Shown: positions 24,702 through 37,656, numbered from the stretch's first letter. The stretch is DNA of 64,000 nucleotides from Congeria kusceri (GCA_027627225.1 CM051040.1:24532134-24596133), one strand, 5' to 3'. The notes: generated from the sequence alone by a model not told the origin. A program made the numbers and translations.

Positions 24702-27700
24702 TAAACATATAACGAAATTGCATGTTATAACCTCAGTCCTTTGTTACAAATCTTGAGAATAGAATTTTAGGTCATTCACACACTTTTGCGTAAATTATTT
24801 AAAGAAAATTCGTTTGGAGTGAGTCTCTAGTGAAAAAAAAAATCTATTTATGCGTTCGATACCATCAGCGACAACGTTTAACAGATCTAGATACATTTGA
24901 ATAACTTTATTTCATTTGTCTATCCAGTCTCACCAATGTGCATTTAGACATATGAAGGGCGTATCTAGGGCAAAATCGAATTAATGTACTCCCGTATGTT
25001 TGTCTGAAATGTGAAAGTATAGGGGAAATAATGTTTTAAGGACATATTCACAGTTTGCAAATTGAAAATTTCGAAAAAAAACAAACTTATGTTTTCTAGT
25101 AGTCCAATTACTTTACATTTTGAAGTTACGACAGTTTATGACATTTAAAAGTACGAAAATCTGTGAATAAGTATTAAGTACCGTATATATCAACTCAGAA
25201 GTGAGACGGATATGTGAAATTTAAAGGCCTAGTTTAATCCTTCTTTATTTTACCCCCCACCCCCAAATCTGGGGTATAGTACTCCTGTGTATTGGCACCC
25301 TGCTGTGGTCACAGTGTGGACACAGTGTGGCGACCCTTATCAGCTGAGATCAATGCCATGCTGGAATTGAAACAGTGCACTCAGCCATTGCTCATCAGCT
25401 GAGAGAAGATTTTTGCAGATTATGATAAGATTTGTTATAGTGGACCAATAAACAGAGTAGCATACCCATATGGAGAGGCCAGACATTCCTTAAACAAGGC
25501 CTTTAAGCACTCTCAAAGATATATATGAAACGTATATACTAGTAATCATCAAGAAATTAAAAAAAGATAATCGGCGTCTGTGATAATTTGTATCCGTCGT
25601 ATATCTAACTAGATCAGTAGGACACACAATATTCCGATACTCAACTCATGATTTAGATCAACTCCTTATCATTATATAATTTTACGTTACTTGTTTGTTT
25701 GATTTGAAAACGAAATAAAATATTTCTTTTTAGTTTCTTAAAGGTATACACACAATTTGAGATGTTACACGATTAGTAAAGTCATTCAGTAAAGTTTAAT
25801 TTAGATCTGAACCAATAAAATAACACATCTGGAACGAAATCATGCATAAAATTTACATCAGATAAATAGTAGTCCAGAATTTCAGTTTCAACTTCTTGGT
25901 TCTATCAATACAGTAATGTAATAATAATTTACATGTTCTGGAGCAAAACATTTGCCGTTTTGAATCGATGATTACATTTCATTCGTTACGAGTTACCGCT
26001 TTTATATGCGTACACTCGAGGTTGTACTCTATAATATGCAATGCACTTCACAAAGGAAAGTACTTACAAAGTAGTTTATTGTTACTTTTCTATGAATGAT
26101 TACGCAATATTTTCTGTTTAGCTGTCTTTCCCTTGAATATTTTTTTATATATTTTATTACATAATGCTTAAAATATTAACCTTATAGCATCGCAATTCAA
26201 ATTAAACAGCAAAGGAACAGAAAAATATTCAATTAAATTACCATTTAATTAAGCCCGGTTTTCCCACGACATGCTTCATATTTAAATTCATTCAAATCAT
26301 TTTAACAATTACCTCCGTTCTCCACTATTGCGGTGCTGAAAACCGTGGTCATTTTCCGCATTTATAGAATTAATAATCAATGTCTGTATGTTATCACTGA
26401 AGGAATTAACTATTTGAAAGAAAAATGCTGAAGCAAAAGAGATAAATGTTACATTGATCAGCATTTGGAGGGTCGTTGAAGCAACTGCGGTACGTTTTGC
26501 TTGAACGGACTTCAATTATTCAAAGATATCCGAAACTTTACAGTGTTGAAAGATATGTTTAACCACAACTGCGATCCACAAAGGAAAATACATTTATTAG
26601 AAATTCTTTATTTCAGAGAAGTGATTAAGAGCTTACACAACATGGTATTACTGATCAGACATACCGCAGAAAACATTCGCAAGCGTAAAACATAAATAGT
26701 AAATTACATTAGACAATTCCATCTTTGTCTATTCGTCCTTTTATTTTTTCATCATTAAGTACCTAAATATGTGTTGTAATAAATATCGCAATGTCATGAA
26801 ATAACAATTTAGTTTACAATTTTAAACTTGCCTTATAATGCAACACAGACTTAATTCGGACAATCCCAAACATAATTTTCAGATCGCTGTCTTACATTAA
26901 CACTACCAAAGCTTGACTGCGTCCAAAACTTAAGGTTTACAGATCCACTCTCGAGTTAGTATTATAGATAAATCCAGCTTTGATGAAATGACAACTGAAA
27001 ACCACAGAGAATGCATTTAATTAGTACACATTCTGCAATATTTAGTATATGACGCCTACGCAGATTTGAAGTAATTTAATCATACCTTTCTAAACAGCCC
27101 TCGTGTTCGGATATCAAATGGGTAACAGCTTGTTCCGTATACGAATTTGCTCACTGAAACTGTCCAGAGATTATCCAATATGTTGTTATTTAAGATCCAG
27201 TTAATGTATATTATTGATTGCACGCATCTTGGTATCCCTGCGTCAGCAAGTATGCAACAGTACGTGTTATACTTCGAACATTACAGACGGTAGACCTAAC
27301 ATAATGCAATTTTGTTTTACATGTTTTAGAAACATGTATAGCAAAACCGCATTCCGTACTGAACATTTAGAACTACGGTACTGTTGGTTGTCAAATTGAA
27401 CATACACTGGCTTAATTTATCGTAGGTAGCTTTTTATAGAACCTAAAGCGAAAGATACGAAATCAAAAAGTGTCCTATAAACATTTAAATTGTAGTAATA
27501 GTTATTTTGTATTCCCTATATTGCGCGTGTTATATCGTCAATTAAATATGAATTTCAGCGTTAGTGTTAATAAACATGTACACGTCCTGTACGACATTTG
27601 CATCCTTCGAAAAGGTGAAATAGAGCAATTGCTGCCCATGCATTGAGACCACATATTCACTGGTCTCTACATTCTTAGTCAAAACATCGTACCTCCTTAT

Positions 27701-27960
27701 ATGTGGCAAATCGTAAGCTAAATTATTAGTACTATTCATTTAATAGATTATTTTTGGAATTACTATTATATACGGGCAACTCTAAACGTGGCTTTGTTTT
27801 GTTATTATATTTATCTTAATTTTTCCTAAAACGAATAATTGATGGCGGCAATCGATGATAATGCTGATGTTTATGTCTGAATCTATTCATCATAACAAAT
27901 GTTATCCTAAAATCACAAAAAAACAACAACAACAAAAACAAAAACAACATCACACAAACA
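24702..27960. other. Non-coding stretch with a fragment of the palindromic MITE
   Basis: No gene supported. At 26251-26279 the right end of the palindromic MITE (AAGCCCGGTTTTCCCACGAC) is present alone. Frames at 26309-26515 (-), 26501-26695 (+), 27214-27399 (+) and 27542-27739 (-) are 60-70 codons long without a recognised domain or supporting splice signals. Confidence 0.45.
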
Positions 27961-27999
27961 AAGTAGTTTGAACTTTATTGATAAATCGTGGCCCATAAC

Positions 28000-30150
28000 G
28001 GTATGTGACAACAAAACAAAATACAAAATAACAGCAATGGCATGTAAGTGGCATACTTATTACAACAAACAAATATATTAATGAAGAATGGAGAATGAGA
28101 AAAAAAAAATTAAGCATGACTCAAATGGACATCTTAATTTTTACACGAAAGCATAAACAATTATGCGTAAATATGTAATATCACGTACTTGAAATAGTTA
28201 TCTGGAAATATTTAAGTTCGTACATTTAAAACGGACAATATTTTTTGATTTTTTTTACAGAAGATTGATAATTTAAGCAAAGTTGTCCTGTCTGTAGAAT
28301 TCATAAGTTGAGAATATTTTATAACATTAGGATATTGATAAAGGTATTTCGAAATATATATATATTTTTTTCTTTCTTCTTTGAAATAAGAACATACAAA
28401 TATATAATGAAATTCATCCCCTAACAAATTATTGTTGCACAAGGTACAAACACGCAAATTTCTATCAATATTATAAAAACGATAATGTTCAATTGGTATT
28501 CTATGATTGGTAGATCTAAATTTACACAATGTTAAAGAAAGTTCAACAGGTAAAATATTAAAATAATCTTCATAATACAACTTCTGTTTATAAATTCTAT
28601 AATTCAGACATTTACTGGAATTGTTAATACTATCCAGCCAATTTTGTGTATATTGATCTTTAATTCTTGTACTCACAATGCTTTTAAAATGAGATAAAGG
28701 TGGGACTTTTTTTATCAATCCAATAATTTGACAAACCGAGGTTGTTTAATAACTTCTGTACAAGAGTATACCAGTTACCAGTAGTGTCAACAGCATGCAA
28801 TTTATTACACAATCTATACAAAATAGAACATGTTTTTTCTTGTTTGCCATTTAAAAGTTTCACCAATAATGAAGTACCCTGTTTTCAATCTGTAATGACA
28901 TAGGCAACATTTCTAATTCACCGTATAACATGCAATTAGGAGTGCTTGGTTTTAGTTTTAACATTAACTTACGATACTTCAGTTGGAATTGATAAATTAT
29001 TTTGACATTTTCTATACCCCACACCTCAGAACAATCTAAAATTATTGGAGCAACCATAGTGTTAAACAATTTGAGTTGCATGCCAATAGGCAAATATAAT
29101 TTACATGCTTTTGCATTATACAAAAGACAGCCCTTCTGGCCTGATCAATCAGATGTTTTTTGGACCTGCAAAACTTTCAATTGTAAGAGAGAATTGAACT
29201 CCGAGATAGGAAAAATAGTCAACAATTTCCAATTCACTGTTTTCAAAATGAAAGGTTGGAGTATTTTTTAACCCCTCTTACTTTTGCAGAAAACAACTAT
29301 TTTTATTTTAGCAGCAATGACTTGAAGACCCCATAAATTACAGAATTCAGATATTGCGTTCAATGACAGCTGCAGCTGTTGAGCAGTTTCAGCTAATATA
29401 ACAGTATCATCAGCATACAAGAGTATAAACAGTTCCAAAAAGTGTGATGTATCGTCATATTATAACATATTTTTTATGTTACGATACAAAAATGTTAAAC
29501 CTTCATATTTGTTTGATAAAAAGGCAGTTAAGTCATTCAAAAATAGGCAAAACAAAATAAGAGACAGGTTTTCGCCGTGCCGGACACTTGAGTAACTTAC
29601 AAAGAATTCAGAGAGAGTATAATTTACTTTAACACAAGATCTGGCCTTATCATACATATTGTATATAATCTTAAACATTTTCCATCGATACCAAAGTTCA
29701 ATAGTTTTTGCCAGAGTGCTACCCGATTCACAGAATCGAATGCCTTTAGTAATCAATAAAAGCGCAGAAAAGTTTCTTTTTGTTTGCCAAGTATATATCA
29801 ATTAGACACTTAAGTGAAAAGATATGATCAACAGTACTATATTTTCTTCTATAACGTGCCTCACAAAGTATATTGTTAGTTTCTAAAAAAGTTGTCAATC
29901 TGCTGTTCAGTATTGAAGTGAATAGTTTACCAAAACAACTCAAGATAGTTATGCCCCTATAGTTGTCTGGGTCATTCACATCGCCCTTGTTTTTATATAA
30001 AGGAATTATAACTCCTTTGCTCCATACATCTGGGAATAACCCTGATTCTAAAATGACATTAAATAGTTTGCATATCAATGAAATCATATGCATATTAACA
30101 TTTTTTGAATATTCATTTAAAATGTTATCAAAAGGTGAGGCAGATTAATT
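28000..30150 (-). mobile_element. 5'-truncated non-LTR retrotransposon (LINE)
   Basis: Encodes the C-terminal two-thirds of a LINE ORF2 on the minus strand (separate entry). The endonuclease is absent, because recognisable coding sequence begins at about 30100. The 3' UTR runs to about 27970, where the plus strand shows CTTTATTGAT (AATAAAG on the element strand). The CAACAACAACAAAAACAAAA run at 27920-27950 may be its simple-repeat tail. Confidence 0.8.
28212..30093 (-). pseudogene. LINE reverse transcriptase fragment, broken
   Basis: Minus-strand RT. From the upstream end: VIIPLYKNKGDVNDPDNYRG (RT block 1) and ITILSCFGKLFTSILNSRL at 29746-30093; LFCAFIDY (block with the first catalytic Asp) at the end of that frame; a GENLSPILFC-like block with variation (GENLSLILFCLFLNDL) at 29460-29801; the YADD catalytic box at 29406-29417 (element strand TATGCTGATGAT); then thumb and connection regions in two frames (28684-29123). 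The C-terminal knuckle CTLC…GDEFHYIFVC lies in 28212-28718. Several frame changes and stops separate these, so it is not functional. The CxxC…DExH…C knuckle is usual in CR1/Jockey-group and related LINEs; the exact clade is uncertain. Confidence 0.85.
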
Positions 30151-30259
30151 TTTTTAGTAGATTCAAGAGTTTAAACGTCAACTGGAAGGCTAAAAACCAG
30201 CTGTTCAGAAGTAAGAAAAGCGCACACAGTGTAGTGTTTTGCGTAACAAAATGTTTATT
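30151..30259. other. Short spacer
   Basis: Nothing recognised. Confidence 0.3.
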
Positions 30260-30549
30260 TCAGGTTACCCGACCTACCCTAAAATTATGCCCCGATCCTA
30301 GAACATGTCATTAGGGTTCTCAGATATTTTGTTGTTTTCTTTATGTATTTAAAAAAATGTTTTTTCAACATTTAAATGTTTTTTTCTTTGTTAAATAAGT
30401 GTTTAGTTTTGATATAATCCACTTTAAAACAATGTTTAAGGATATTACAGATATGTTGTGAATATTAATTCAGTTTTAGAATCGTCAAGTTAACCATTTA
30501 AAAAAAAAAAAATCACTACCTACCATATTTTTTGGTCTTGTAACCTGAC
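30260..30549. mobile_element. Candidate small TIR element
   Basis: Left TCAGGTTACCCGACCTACC and right (read inward on the minus strand) TCAGGTTACAAGACC…GGTAGG are inverted, with a ~290-bp AT-rich interior. I cannot see a clear target duplication, so this is tentative. Confidence 0.45.
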
Positions 30550-32550
30550 ATAAACATATCTTTTACGCCTTACGCTTTTTGAAGTATTATTTTCATTTGA
30601 CAAACAACAATGACGTATGAGTCCATAGATCGAGTCACGTTTATCTTGCATGTCTTTCATTCGCACTTCATACCTTACGTTGCAGCAGCTGCGTTGATTG
30701 ATCTGATCTAATATGTATCAATGTATTTTTTTACGAAAATCAACAAGCAGTGTACAGAGTGGACTAGACTAATTTTTGTCCCGGAAAACAAACTGCTGAA
30801 ACTGTGTTTGAAATTTAAAGGTCGACAAATCCTGTTTCTTGTTTTATTTTACTAATTATGTTGGGACAGTTTTCAAGTTTCTGTCTTGAGCAAGATCAAA
30901 ATGACAAGCACATTATACAAGGAGCAAAATAGGAGAACAGTAAAAGTATATATGATGATTTTGATATTTGACAGAAATGACTGCATCAGCCTAAGAGTGG
31001 GCGCGTAGTAAACGCCGACCAGTCACACCGTGTTCCTTCACAGGGTTTCATAATAAGAAAAGGAGTATTGCAATGCATTCTTTTGTGGGAGTCTCTTTAA
31101 TGTAAGTTTCCGGTATAGCGATAATTTATTAAACTTGTGATGCTTTATGCTTTCGAATTACCTTCATAATGAAATAATTTAATCTTAATATTTTACACAA
31201 TGTTCAACGAGCATCATACAAACCATTTCACAAAATAAATAATTCATTGAACTTATTAATCGTGTATTTTATTTAATTTGTGTGTATTTATTCCTTTGCC
31301 CTATCAGTATTTAATGTTGATTATTTCTTATTTCAACTGTCATAAAAATACAACCTAGAAGACAATAGCGTCGTAAAATATGCGTGGCTACAACTAGACC
31401 GTGTGTGAGGTGACAGGCCCGTTTAATCTCTATATTTACTTAGTCGTAGTCAATGGGGCGGCAGCCCCAATATTTCCGCGTATCGCCGTCATATTATATA
31501 ATCGCCGCTCCAATATTCCAACGGCGCCTCTAGCCTCTACTTCGAAATTTGACAACTCTGAAGACTGGGTTCCATATGAACGCAATAAACACTCTGGCAG
31601 TTCGTGGGATTAACGACTGTGGATCCGCGGGGTGTTAATTGCAGGGGGACGGCTCCAGGCTTTCGGGTTAGTGGGGGGGGGGGGGGGGGGGAGGGCGCGT
31701 AAACTTTTGATCGTGCAGTTATAACACCTTTATGTTGTCTGTGGGTCTGCAGTGATCAGCTACAGATATGTATCAAAGATATATGATAAATCTTTGCACA
31801 TCATCATCATCATCATCATCATCATCACCACGCACTTTGTTTCAATGAATACATTAATACTTCACCGTATTATGTTCGAAAGACATGATGGTTCATCTGT
31901 ATGTCATGCACCTGTTTTGGCAGTAAATTGCCCTTGTTTGATGTGCCTGTCCACTAAATAGGTATTTGACATTCAATGTTATATATATCAGGAACATGTG
32001 TAAACATAAATAAAAAAAGCACACGCATTGAGAATTTTTTTTATTAGTCATTTAATACCGAAGTGTAATGGTCTCTTTTTTAATTGAATGTCATTAAATA
32101 ACTCACACGTTCACAGTCATGCTCATCAATTATCTTTAAATGCGCTATATGCACTCTGTTTTTTTTCCATCGAAACGAAAATACGGACAGGCAGACGAAT
32201 ATGTTTTTTAAACGAAATATTGTGAAAGATACTCGAATGATTGCGTTGTGAAATAATACGGCAAGTTGTGCCGACGTAGTGTCAATTTCGCTGATATATG
32301 GTGCCGGACAAAAAAAAAAGAAATCGCCACGAATTGGAGCCAGGAATTTTTTTATAAATGCAAAAAAACATTATGAAATTTTGTGTGAATGCTAATGGAA
32401 CATTGAACCAAAAGTTTGTCGATTTAGATTTTTGGGAACTAAACTATTTATTGAGAGAAACTGTTTAAACTCGAAAGGAGTCATTGATTTGACTTGAATT
32501 TCGACTTTAAATCATATTTATTCTCAACGTATAAATGTCTTTTATGTGGT
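30550..32550. other. Non-coding stretch with CpG-containing patch and simple repeats
   Basis: The patch 31400-31640 is GC- and CpG-richer than its surroundings, with an open frame of 70 codons (31401-31613) of unknown meaning. It is followed by a run of 19 G (31673-31691) and a CAT microsatellite (31801-31825). No gene supported. Confidence 0.45.
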
Positions 32551-33680
32551 AGCCTGTGCCAACGGCCTACTGCTATGGATAGAGAGCTTCCTGTCCAACA
32601 GGAGCCAGCAGGTCCTTGTCAAAGGTCACACATCCCCATCAGCACCTGTCACATCAGGAGTCCCCCAGGTCTCGGTACTCGGCCCTCTTCTCTTTCTCCT
32701 GTACATAAATGACATGCCAGGAAAGGTAGCCTCAACCACTTGACTCTTCGCTGATGACAGCCTCCTTTACAGGAAGATAAAGAGCCAACAAGACGCTATC
32801 ACCCTGCAAGAGGAACTACACAAACTCGAACAGTGGGAGACCGACTGGCAGATGCAATTCAATCCATCCAAGTGCGAGACAATCAGAATAACACGCAAGC
32901 GCTCCGCAATCATAACCAACTACACCATTCATGGCCAGCAACTCACTTCAGTGCGTAGCGGCAGATACCTTGGCACTACAATCCATGAAAAGCTCCTGTG
33001 AAATGACAATGTTGATGTAATAACAAAGAAGGCCAACAACAGTCTCGCATTCCTCAGGAGAAATATCATCAGCTGCCCCTCAGACATCAAGGCGCAAAGT
33101 TACTAGACGCTGGACAGACCAATCATGGAGTATGCAGCACCAGCCTGGGACCCACACACTGCCAAGAACATCAACAAGTTGGAAGCAGTACAGAGACGGG
33201 CATCAAGGTTCACCACCGGCGATTACCGACGAACAAGTAGTACGAGCCAGATGATCACCAACCTACAATGGCCTACTCTGCAGCAGCGCAGAGCTGACTC
33301 TAAACTGGTACTTGTGTACATAATCACACACTCTCTGGTGGCCATCCATGCAGCGGTCTACTTCCATCCTGCTGCCCTCACAACAAGAGGCCACCCCTAC
33401 AAATATCTCCTGCCCTACTGCCCCAATGACACGTACAGGTTCTCCTTCTTCCCTTCTGCAATCAGACAGTGGAATCAGTTGCCGGAAGAACTCACCGTAT
33501 CCCAGACCTTTGACAGCTTCAAGGCGGGACTGGGCTCTCTGCATACACTGTTTTTATCTGCTTTAAATGCACTGCGTTTGCGCCTCACAGTCACCTTGTA
33601 CCTAGTTCACAAAGTGCGTCGATGCCTCAGAGTGGGCCCTGCACTGTACCAGGAAGAAGAAGAAGAAAACTTATAATAAT
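32551..33680 (+). pseudogene. 5'-truncated LINE, RT C-terminal half; one frame with three stops
   Basis: RT fragment of a CR1/Jockey-group LINE. In one continuous frame it shows SGVPQVSVLGPLLFLLYIND, the catalytic FADD box (32747-32758), LEQWETDWQMQFNPSKCE, YLGTTI, PIMEYAAPAWDP, a VQRRASRFT block and the typical FFPSAIRQWNQLPEE ending. Three in-frame stops interrupt it (32741, 32999, 33104) with no frameshift, so decay is by point mutation. It starts abruptly within the RT (5' truncation) and ends in GGAAGAAGAAGAAGAAAAC (33651-33669), a microsatellite-type 3' tail common in this LINE group. Confidence 0.9.
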
Positions 33681-34042
33681 TGAAGATTAAATCATGATAA
33701 TCAGTTTTTTTCACACTACGTAACGTTGATAAAATTTGTAATTATATGTTTTTGTAATGTTGTTGGTTCGTTAATTTATTTCCAAAGATAATGTTGATAA
33801 TTGAGATTTCACTGTTTCGTGCCCAAAGGAAAATATAGCATATTTGATTGGGTATATTATGTCGACAACAGCACCAATATTGTACAGTGCGGCTAAGTTT
33901 TCTAGACTTAATGCGTAACTGTTTGTTGCGAAATACTTCGCGTTTACGTTTGTACAGTTTTTATTTGTCTATCCAAAAACATCTATTTATTTCAGAGGAA
34001 ATTCCTCTTGTTTTTGTGAACAGCTTATCGTTAATCGTTTGT
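33681..34042. other. Probable EIF1 upstream region
   Basis: Non-coding sequence between the LINE and the candidate first exon of EIF1. It should contain the promoter if exon 1 is correct. No TATA box stands out. Confidence 0.35.
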
Positions 34043-37000
34043 ATGACAAGCCTTGATTTTGTCGGTCAATTATCTGGTACGTATAGCGATCTCTTCCCTC
34101 TTCGTTTCTGTTGGAAATAATGTAAAAATGGCTGTCTTTGTTGTCGTATTCATTTTTGCGTAGTTTCAGAAATCCATAGAAATTATTTAAAGGGACTTTC
34201 TTCAAATACATAGAGGGCGCATATGGATATTATACGATCCTTTAGACAGCAGTACAATTGTAGAATGCATTTTCTAGTTATATAGCTTTGTAAACTTTAA
34301 AGTATTTCAATATTGTCATTTTTTTGACGATGTCCGTAGTTGACATTTGTTAATTTTTATATTGACCTGTCAACAAAAACAGCTACACTGTCATTTTTGT
34401 TTAACCAGTTTATTTTGTACATATTTCCTTTTCTCTATGTATTGTCATATAAAATAAATATTGTTCATTTCAAATTTAAAAAGTAGCATAAAGAAGCAAG
34501 ATGGCGCGACTGACATTCTTCTACAAGGTGGCTGAGGGGCTGTTGCCAGCAATGCCTGTTGACTCCTATCTGACCCCAATTCGTGGAAAACGGCTTATCA
34601 GACCCAAACAATTTGATAACTTGATTAGCAGAAACATACAAATCAAGCAATAAATCATGAGAAGTGTTTCAAATCCATAAACTGTAATAGTGAACAATAT
34701 AAACAATCCTTCTTTCCAAAATCCATCGTTGACTGGAATAACCTTGACTGTGACATAGTGCGTGCAGAGACAGTTGAGAGCTTTAGAAGAGCTCTCCATC
34801 AGTGTTACTAATTAACCCATCTCTCCCGCTGCGTATATACCGAAAGGTCCTGCAGTGTACACATCCAGATCCATTAAACTAAAAACTTTCATTAAGTTTA
34901 CAAAAAAAGAAATAAATAAGTAATTGTATTACGAATGATCGATCACAAATGTGTTTTATCGTCTCAATATATGTTTGTTTTCAGGATCGAAGGCTGATCC
35001 ATTCAATGATCAAGTTGAAGATGTTGCTGGTGGGGGTCAAGACAAACTAATCCACATACGAATACAGCAGAGAAACGGTCGTAAAACACTGACAACTGTC
35101 CAAGGACTCTCCTCAGATTATGATCTAAAAAAAATTGTTAAAGTCTGCAAAAAGGTGTGAACTGTTGTATCTCCTCATATGCTGTATTTACTATTAAGGC
35201 ATTTATTTAATACAAGTATTAGTATTATAGTAGTATTATTATGTAGCCTCGCACAATTTCTGTTCCTTTTTTAAAAGAAACTTGAAAAATTAGTAACGTT
35301 TTCTCGTGCGATTGAAATAAAATGTTGTATATAGTTTTTAACGTGCTTTATTTAAAAAAATTGTCTTGAAGTTATTTAAAAAGGAAAGGCATTCATCATA
35401 AGTTTTGAAAAATTATTTTTTTTATAAATTATTTCTTCCGTTTGGATCGTTTTCTTCGTTAAGTCTTATATCAATTACATTTTCAGTTTAGAATGTTAAT
35501 TCATTAACTAATGTTATTATGTTGTCAGTTCGGTACATTTGTTAATTATTTTTGTTAGGGAAAGATCTAGGATCAAAAAAGGTACAGGGTGCTGCAACCT
35601 CCACGCAGATTTGACTGGTTCCGAGCATAGCTCTGATCAATTATGTAGAAAATTGCACTGAGTTGCGTTTAATAAGTAAAAGTTACAAACACGTAATCCT
35701 TCCAGATCTGGAAGGATTTTACTTGTGATGGCAGTGGTTACCGTTTACCGATAGGGGAGGTAACCGCTGCAAGGAGTTTGAGGGTGCTGCTGAAAAGGAG
35801 CAGGGTGGAAAACTCGAGCAGTTTAACATTTTCTAATAATTTGCTAAAGCCAGGGTTATCATTAGTCTATTGCTTCTGATTAAAAGTTTTTGAGTATTCT
35901 ATTAATTTGACATTGAATATTTTCAAAAAATGTATGGAATTTCAAAAAATTTAAACATTTCTGTGTTGACCAGCCCACAGGGGCAGCAGGGGGGAACCAT
36001 AAAGGAGCAGGGCGCAGCACCCTGCTATTTCGCTCAAGATCTTTCCATACTTTTGTTGTCTTCATTTATTTGATAAAGTTCTAATTATTTTGCAGGAGTT
36101 TGCTTGCAATGGTACAGTAGTGGAGCACGCGGAGTACGGGGAGGTGATACAGCTGCAGGGTGACCAGAGGACGTTGATGAAGGACTTCCTAAAGAAAGTC
36201 GGCCTGGCCAAGGAGGAACAGATCAAGGTACTCTAGGAAATGGTGTTAAACATGATCCATATTCTTGTCTGTGCAGAACAGTGTCTAGCTTAATAAAAGC
36301 TTAGCTATAGATAAACAATTAGAAACAATACAAAATCTCGGTACATCTTGCGGCCCCAGCAACAAGCTTGCTTATTAGTGTGCAGTTATAAATTGCCTTC
36401 AAATTGAGACTTTGTTCAGGTAAATCAGTCCAGAAAATAAGTTTTAGGTAGACAGGACTCTGGCGTAATTCATAATGAAACAAATTCATATTATTTCATA
36501 ATCAGGAAGGCATGGCCTTCATTGAGACAGTAAGGGAGATGTTACATCTGCAAAATTCATTTTAATTGACCATTCTATGAGATATGACTGTATCTGGCCA
36601 TTCAGTTCCTGTGTAGTGATTCTAGCAACATTATAATAGAAGTTTTAAAAACAATTCTTGCAAAAATAACTGGAATCAGTAAACAGTGTTTGTCAGAGAT
36701 CAAACTGAGTAGGCAAGTCTGTAAAACCATTGGACACTGGTCAATTAAATGGACACAATTTATATTTTAATTATAAGGTTTTTTTGTTCTCTGGCATTCA
36801 TTTACATAGAAAGATGAAGTCAACTTATACAGGTCAAGAATATAATTGTCTGATTGAAGCTGTAACAACAACAACAACTGATATTCTTGAATTATATCAT
36901 TTCCTCAACTATAATTTTAGTATTTAGTAAGATCACGTACACATGAGTTTGTGATCTTACTAAATACAAATACAGTGGTCGTGGTAATGAAATCACATAC

Positions 37001-37076
37001 TGGTCAATATGTGTATTGAATGTTCGAGCGTTTGTATTTAAGCATTCTGTTCCTTTTTCAGGTGCACGGTTTCTAA
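34043..37076 (+). CDS. EIF1: Eukaryotic translation initiation factor 1 (eIF1/SUI1), four exons
   Basis: eIF1 binds the 40S subunit near the P site and enforces start-codon selection. Exon 2 (34985-35154) encodes DKLIHIRIQQRNGRKTLTTV and LSSDYDLKKIVKVCKK; exon 3 (36096-36227) encodes EFACNGTVVEHAEYGEVIQL and GDQRTLMKDFLKKVGLAKEE; exon 4 (37062-37076) encodes VHGF and the stop. This is the SUI1 fold end to end, with consensus GT..AG borders and consistent phases (1, 0, 0). Exon 1 is inferred: 34043-34076 (MTSLDFVGQLS plus one base) has the right size, phase and a strong donor (G|GTACGT), but it does not resemble the usual M-S-x-I-Q-N-L start. With it the protein is 116 residues, against about 113 in animals. 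Introns 1 and 2 carry repeat insertions. Exons 2-4 are certain; exon 1 is moderate. Confidence 0.93.
34501..34812 (+). pseudogene. LINE ORF2 C-terminal fragment inside EIF1 intron 1
   Basis: MARLTFFYKVAEGLLPAMPV at 34501, then, after a one-base shift near 34643, KCFKSINCNSEQYKQSFFPK and SIVDWNNLDCDIV…ESFRRALHQCY to a stop at about 34810. This is the usual end of CR1/Jockey-group LINE proteins (FFP-x-x-I-x-x-WN). Only the last ~100 codons remain. It is a different subfamily from 32551-33680. Confidence 0.8.
35559..36047. mobile_element. TIR element (MITE) in EIF1 intron 2
   Basis: GGAAAGATCT (35559-35568) and CAGGGTGCTGC (35585-35595) on the left recur inverted on the right as GCAGCACCCTG (36014-36024) and AGATCTTTCC (36038-36047), giving ~35-bp imperfect terminal inverted repeats around a ~490-bp non-coding element. 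TTTTGTT occurs on both flanks and may be part of a target duplication. Superfamily unknown. Confidence 0.7.
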
Positions 37077-37384
37077 ATCAAGAACATCATCAAGTCTGCC
37101 TCATCGCCATCACCTTCTTTGTAAATATGAGACACGCCACAGAAGATTTTATATTAATTTGTAATACTTGAAGTTTGTACTAAGAGACTCATGTCACAAT
37201 TGTTTAGAATAAGGAAATGCCTACAGATACATAGAAAGGTTTTTAGACGGAGGACTAAACATGATGAAAAGTAGGGCCATACGTGTTTGTATTTCATTTT
37301 ATATCCTGTAGTATGATGCTTTAATGAATGTACAAATTAGTGATCAGTAAAGGTAATATATCTGTGATTCAATTTGCATACAAT

Positions 37385-37390
37385 AATAAA
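37385..37390 (+). promoter_or_regulatory. Candidate EIF1 poly(A) signal (proximal)
   Basis: AATAAA about 310 bp after the EIF1 stop codon. Confidence 0.4.
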
Positions 37391-37656
37391 CGACATTTTG
37401 GAATGCCAATATTATAGTAATAAAAATTCGTAAGAAATCTTTATTACGAGTTCATAAAATAGTTGCTTACTCGGAGATAGTAATTTTAAAAAGCTTTTTT
37501 TATGATCAAGTTTATACTGATTGCTTTTTCTGAAGTAATTCAGATGTTTCTCAGTGAAATTTACTGTAATGAAACATCATTTTAGCTTTCTTTGTCATTT
37601 GCTTAAACTCAGTCATTTGTGTTTCTTGTCATTTTGCATATGTAGAAACTGTGTTT

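Noticed and set aside
26309..26695. Two opposite-strand frames of 64-68 codons
   Set aside because: No domain, no splice support. The hydrophobic stretch in the minus frame is not enough for a gene call.
33848..34042. Extension of EIF1 exon 1 upstream in the same open frame
   Set aside because: Would add ~65 residues unknown in eIF1. The Met at 34043 gives the usual length.
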